Origin: Opitutaceae bacterium
GTDB lineage: Bacteria; Verrucomicrobiota; Verrucomicrobiia; Opitutales; Opitutaceae
Reading direction: 5' to 3'
DNA: 64,000 nucleotides
Assembly: GCA_041395105.1 (NCBI GenBank)
Contig: JAWLBB010000006.1
Coordinates: 62,001-126,000, forward strand
How positions within the stretch are numbered: the first letter of the stretch is position 1; each line of letters starts with the position of its first letter. This document shows positions 61,071 through 64,000 of the stretch, piece by piece. Position numbers and translations under genes: made by a program. The notes under the pieces are model-generated. The model searched no databases, had not been told where the DNA came from, and was given only the letters and a program-made list of their open reading frames with translations.

Positions 61071-62147
61071 ATGACAATGTCTTCTTCACCCGTGCGTCTG
61101 GCCTTCATCGGTCTTGGAGGCATGGGACAGGTCGCCCACCTCCGCAACTATGTCCTCGACCCGGGCGTCACCGTTGTCGCCGCGGCCGAACTTCGGCCCG
61201 AATTGGGTCGCAGGGTCTGTGAGCGCTATGGCATTCCGCGCCTCTACCCCGATCATCGTGAGCTCCTCGAAAAAGAGGAGGTCGACGGAATCGTGGCGAT
61301 CCAGCAATTCACCCGGCACGGACAGATCGTTCCCGAATTGCTGAAGCAAGGGGTTCCGATCCTGACCGAGAAGCCGCTCGCCCGCTCCTGGGAAGTCGGT
61401 TCCGGGATCCTGAAGGCGGCCCAGGCTGCCCGGACTCCTCTTTATGTCGCCTACCACAAACGCAGTGATCCTGCGGTTATCCATGCGAGGAAGATCATGG
61501 CGGGGTGGCGCCAGAACGGCGAATTCGGACGCCTCAAGTACATCCGGCTGACCATGCCGCCGGGAGGGTGGCCGTCACCAAGCACCGGGTACGATCCGAT
61601 GCTGCGCACCGACGAGCCCTATCCGGAACTCGAGCGCGATCCGCACGGAACCGGGCTGGACGAGAAGGCGGTGGCCCGGCTCGACGCCTTCGTCAATTAC
61701 TATATCCACCAGGTCAACCTGATGCGCCACCTGATGGGGGAGGACTACTCGGTCAGCTACGCCGATCCGGCCGGTGTGGTTCTCGGGGTAAACTCGGTAT
61801 CGGGTGTGTCGGGCACGCTGGAAATGGCGCCCTATCAATCGGCCAGCGAGTGGCAGGAGCAGGCCTTCATCGCCTTTGAAAAGGCCAATATCCGCGTGGA
61901 CATTCCCGGGCCACTCACCGCGGACGCGGCGGGACGGGTCACGGTTTTTCGGGATCGCTTCGACGGCACCCCGCCGGAGACGCTCTCCCCGTCCTTGCCG
62001 CCGGTCCACGCCATGCGCCAGCAGGCCATCCATTTTGCCGATGCGCTGCGCGGGAATCCCACGCCGTTATGCCGGGCGGAGGAAGCGCTCAAGGATCTGC
62101 AGACGGCACGCGAATACATGGACCTCTTTCTGAAGACGACAACCTAG
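61071..62147 (+). CDS. Gfo/Idh/MocA-family oxidoreductase
   Basis: 358 residues. The N-terminal NAD(P)-binding Rossmann part has LAFIGLGGMGQVAHLRNYV, VDGIVAIQQFTRHGQIV and the diagnostic ILTEKPLARS. The C-terminal alpha/beta domain contains VNYYIHQVNLMRHLMGEDY with the catalytic-type His. The enzymes oxidise or epimerise sugars and inositols. It is the first of three same-direction genes, with the FG-GAP protein and a GH4 glycosidase, which suggests a shared sugar pathway. Confidence 0.9.
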   Translation: MTMSSSPVRLAFIGLGGMGQVAHLRNYVLDPGVTVVAAAELRPELGRRVCERYGIPRLYPDHRELLEKEEVDGIVAIQQFTRHGQIVPELLKQGVPILTEKPLARSWEVGSGILKAAQAARTPLYVAYHKRSDPAVIHARKIMAGWRQNGEFGRLKYIRLTMPPGGWPSPSTGYDPMLRTDEPYPELERDPHGTGLDEKAVARLDAFVNYYIHQVNLMRHLMGEDYSVSYADPAGVVLGVNSVSGVSGTLEMAPYQSASEWQEQAFIAFEKANIRVDIPGPLTADAAGRVTVFRDRFDGTPPETLSPSLPPVHAMRQQAIHFADALRGNPTPLCRAEEALKDLQTAREYMDLFLKTTT

Positions 62148-62161
62148 CGCACCCCCCATCC

Positions 62162-63238
62162 ATGCCCATCCGCTTTTCCCGCGTTTTCCTGTCCGCCGAG
62201 GCCTTCGAGGCCGCCGGGGTCTTCGATGTTGATGGCGATGGCGTGCCTGACATCGTGACCGGCGGATTCTGGTACAAAGGTCCCGATTTCCGGGAACGGT
62301 TCCTCGTGGGTGATCGATTGCCCCGTTTCAATGACTATTATGACGAGTTTTCCGTCATCCCGATTGACGTTGACGGAGACGGACGTCTCGACTTTGTCAC
62401 CGGAGGCTGGTGGGGCGGCAGCTTGAGGTGGCGGAGAAATCCCGGTGATGCAAAAGCCAAATGGGACGAGTTCACCATCGCCGACAATGTCGGCAATATC
62501 GAAACCACCCGTGCGTGGGATATCGACGGCGACGGTGAATTGGAGATCGTTCCCAATACGCCGAACAGCCCGCTCTGCGCTTACAAGCGGATCGCTCACG
62601 GTCAGTTCGCCTATCATGTCCTTCATACCAAACCTCTCGGTCACGGGCTTGGGTTCGGGGATATTGACGGCGATGGTCGAGGCGAGTTCATCACCCCGAA
62701 GGGCATCCTGAAGGCTCCGGAAGCGGGTCCGTTTTCCGGCGAATGGTCATTCTCCGAGAAATTCGAACTCGGCGGGGATGCCAGCATTCCGATTCTGGTG
62801 GTCGATCTGGACGGCGATGGAGTCAGTGAACTCATCGTCGGCAACAGCCACAGCTATGGCCTGAGCTGGTGGAAACCGTCCACCGCCACAACCGGCCGGC
62901 ACACCTGGGTCAAACATCCGATCGATCCGTTCAACAGCCAGTATCACGATCTGCAATGGGCCGATATTGACGGCGACGGACAGCCCGAACTGATTACCGG
63001 GAAGCGTTACCTGGCTCATTGCGGTCGGGACCCCGGAGAATACGACGATTTGGGAATCTATATCTTCAAATGGACCGGTTCCGGATTTGCCAAGCATGTC
63101 GTCGCGTACGGACCGCCCGGGGTGGGCAAGGGATGCGGCATTCAATTCGCCCTGGCCGACCTGCGGGGAACCGGTCGCCTGGATATCGTGGCGCCGGGCA
63201 AGGATGGCCTGGCCGTCTTCTTCAATGAGGGTTCCTGA
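62162..63238 (+). CDS. FG-GAP/VCBS-repeat beta-propeller protein without signal peptide
   Basis: 358 residues from the ATG at 62162, 14 bases after the previous stop. Seven repeats carry the calcium-binding loop type DxDGDG: DVDGDGVPDIV, DVDGDGRLDFV, DIDGDGELEIV, DIDGDGRGEFI, DLDGDGVSELI, DIDGDGQPELI and a weaker DLRGTGRLDIV, consistent with a seven-bladed propeller. Such proteins are normally secreted and bind sugars, but here the sequence begins MPIRFSRVFLSAEAFEAAGVF with no leader. A cytosolic or enzymatic role is therefore possible, perhaps sugar-acid related given its neighbours. Confidence 0.85.
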   Translation: MPIRFSRVFLSAEAFEAAGVFDVDGDGVPDIVTGGFWYKGPDFRERFLVGDRLPRFNDYYDEFSVIPIDVDGDGRLDFVTGGWWGGSLRWRRNPGDAKAKWDEFTIADNVGNIETTRAWDIDGDGELEIVPNTPNSPLCAYKRIAHGQFAYHVLHTKPLGHGLGFGDIDGDGRGEFITPKGILKAPEAGPFSGEWSFSEKFELGGDASIPILVVDLDGDGVSELIVGNSHSYGLSWWKPSTATTGRHTWVKHPIDPFNSQYHDLQWADIDGDGQPELITGKRYLAHCGRDPGEYDDLGIYIFKWTGSGFAKHVVAYGPPGVGKGCGIQFALADLRGTGRLDIVAPGKDGLAVFFNEGS

Positions 63239-63290
63239 ACCACCGGCCTATGCCGGCAAGACCTCTTTCAACCTGAATCAAACCAAAGTC

Positions 63291-64000
63291 ATGCCCAAGA
63301 AAATCGCCATGATCGGAGCCGGCTCTGTCGTCTTCTGCAAGACGCTGATTGCCGACATGCTGGCCACCCCCGTGCTGCAGGACTCCGAATTCGTCCTGAT
63401 GGCGCCGACCGAGACCAAGCTCCGGCGGATGGAGTCCTTCGTCAGCCGGATGATCCGCGACAATGGCTTTGCCGCAACCTGCCGGGCCACGACCAATCGG
63501 CAGGAGGCGATCAAGGATGCGGATTTTGTCGTGGTCATGATCCAGGTGGGCGGTAATGAGGCGTTCGGTCTCGACTACGAGATCCCGCTCAAGTACGGCG
63601 TCGACCAATGCATCGGCGATACCCTCGGTCCGGGCGGGATTTTCCGGGGCCAGCGCCACATTCCGGTCTTGGTGGGGATCGCTGACGACATGAAGCGGCT
63701 GGCGCGGCCGCATGCCATCATGCTCCAGTATGCCAATCCGATGGCGGCCAATTGTCTGGCTCTGGGTAGAATCTCGCCGGTGCCGTTCGTTGGCCTTTGT
63801 CACGGCGTCCAGACAACGCTCGACCTGATCGCGGGTTACTGCGGAATCGCGGACAAGCACGAGATCACCTACACCTGCGGAGGGGTCAATCACATGGACT
63901 GGTTCCTCCGCCTCGAACACCGGGGCCGGGACCTTTATCCGGAGCTGCGGGAGAAGTTCGAGCAGCCGGAGTACTACAAGAACGAGAAAGTACGCGGCGA
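63291..64000 (+). CDS. Glycoside hydrolase family 4 (alpha-galactosidase/alpha-glucuronidase type), 5' part
   Basis: 236 complete codons are visible before the window ends. It starts at ATG 63291 with MPKKIAMIGAGSVVFCKTLIADML, the NAD-binding loop of GH4. Further marks are DFVVVMIQVGGNEAF, GDTLGPGGIFRGQR, MLQYANPMAANCLAL, FVGLCHGVQTTLDLIAGY with the metal-binding Cys and His, and GGVNHMDWFLRLE. GH4 enzymes need NAD+ and Mn2+ and cleave by redox elimination. MelA-type galactosidases and uronidases share this set, so the specificity is open. The gene belongs to the operon starting at 61071. Confidence 0.92.
   Translation, partial: MPKKIAMIGAGSVVFCKTLIADMLATPVLQDSEFVLMAPTETKLRRMESFVSRMIRDNGFAATCRATTNRQEAIKDADFVVVMIQVGGNEAFGLDYEIPLKYGVDQCIGDTLGPGGIFRGQRHIPVLVGIADDMKRLARPHAIMLQYANPMAANCLALGRISPVPFVGLCHGVQTTLDLIAGYCGIADKHEITYTCGGVNHMDWFLRLEHRGRDLYPELREKFEQPEYYKNEKVRG

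Noticed and set aside
1..64000. tRNA, rRNA or CRISPR loci
   Set aside because: No T-loop (GGTTCGANTCC-like) sequence in cloverleaf context, no rRNA-like conserved blocks and no regularly spaced direct repeats were found in the intergenic regions on reading.

Overview
The window looks like a chromosomal piece of a free-living, carbohydrate-degrading bacterium of the Verrucomicrobiota, most likely class Opitutae. The reasons are a high GC content with few Shine-Dalgarno sites, frequent TTG/GTG starts, many secreted glycan enzymes, and a C-terminal tandem domain (NLSTRG...GFVI.G...VRGIGP...GAFPL..GS.DA.LL...PGVYTA) that I associate with this group. The assignment is an inference; no rRNA or tRNA was found to confirm it.

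Layout. 1-6000: two large secreted beta-helix proteins, one of them a polysaccharide lyase family 6 enzyme with its catalytic Lys/Arg pair, closed by a strong terminator. 6000-12200: methylglyoxal synthase, a secreted alpha/alpha-toroid-like gene broken by compensating frameshifts, a double NTF2-like secreted protein and a secreted beta-propeller protein carrying the same C-terminal tandem domain. 12270-24575: an eleven-gene minus-strand biosynthetic cluster (TPR/GT41 glycosyltransferase, two sister FkbM methyltransferases, Rieske oxygenase, acyl carrier protein, an active and a catalytically empty KAS III, a ketoreductase, a lectin-like protein, a PglD-type acyltransferase and a DegT aminotransferase). 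Its content suggests assembly of an N-acylated amino sugar and its attachment to a protein or surface glycan.

24700-32500: redox, protease, ferritin and ammonium-transport genes. amt has a convincing sigma-54 promoter. Then come a CE15 esterase, small genes, a VIT-family remnant and a structured non-coding element with a 30-bp inverted repeat. 32650-38100: an MBOAT acyltransferase with its SGNH-like partner and a large DUF2339-type membrane protein. 39000-43500: an acyl-CoA/acyl-phosphate operon (ADP-forming acyl-CoA synthetase, MaoC-phosphotransacylase fusion, FabI). 43670-46960: an SLC13 transporter remnant, a GNAT-nitrilase fusion and a KDG-type sugar kinase.

47000-64000: a heparinase II/III-like lyase, a Tat-exported aldo/keto reductase, an orphan astB, a three-gene respiratory module (tetraheme cytochrome, four-cluster iron-sulfur protein, NrfD) with no catalytic subunit, a second DUF2339-like protein, an RND efflux pair without an outer-membrane channel, and a sugar operon (Gfo/Idh/MocA, FG-GAP propeller, GH4) that runs off the right edge. 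PL6, the heparinase-like lyase, KDG kinase, CE15 and GH4 together point to degradation of uronate-containing polysaccharides. No transcription regulator, transposase, CRISPR array, tRNA or rRNA was seen.
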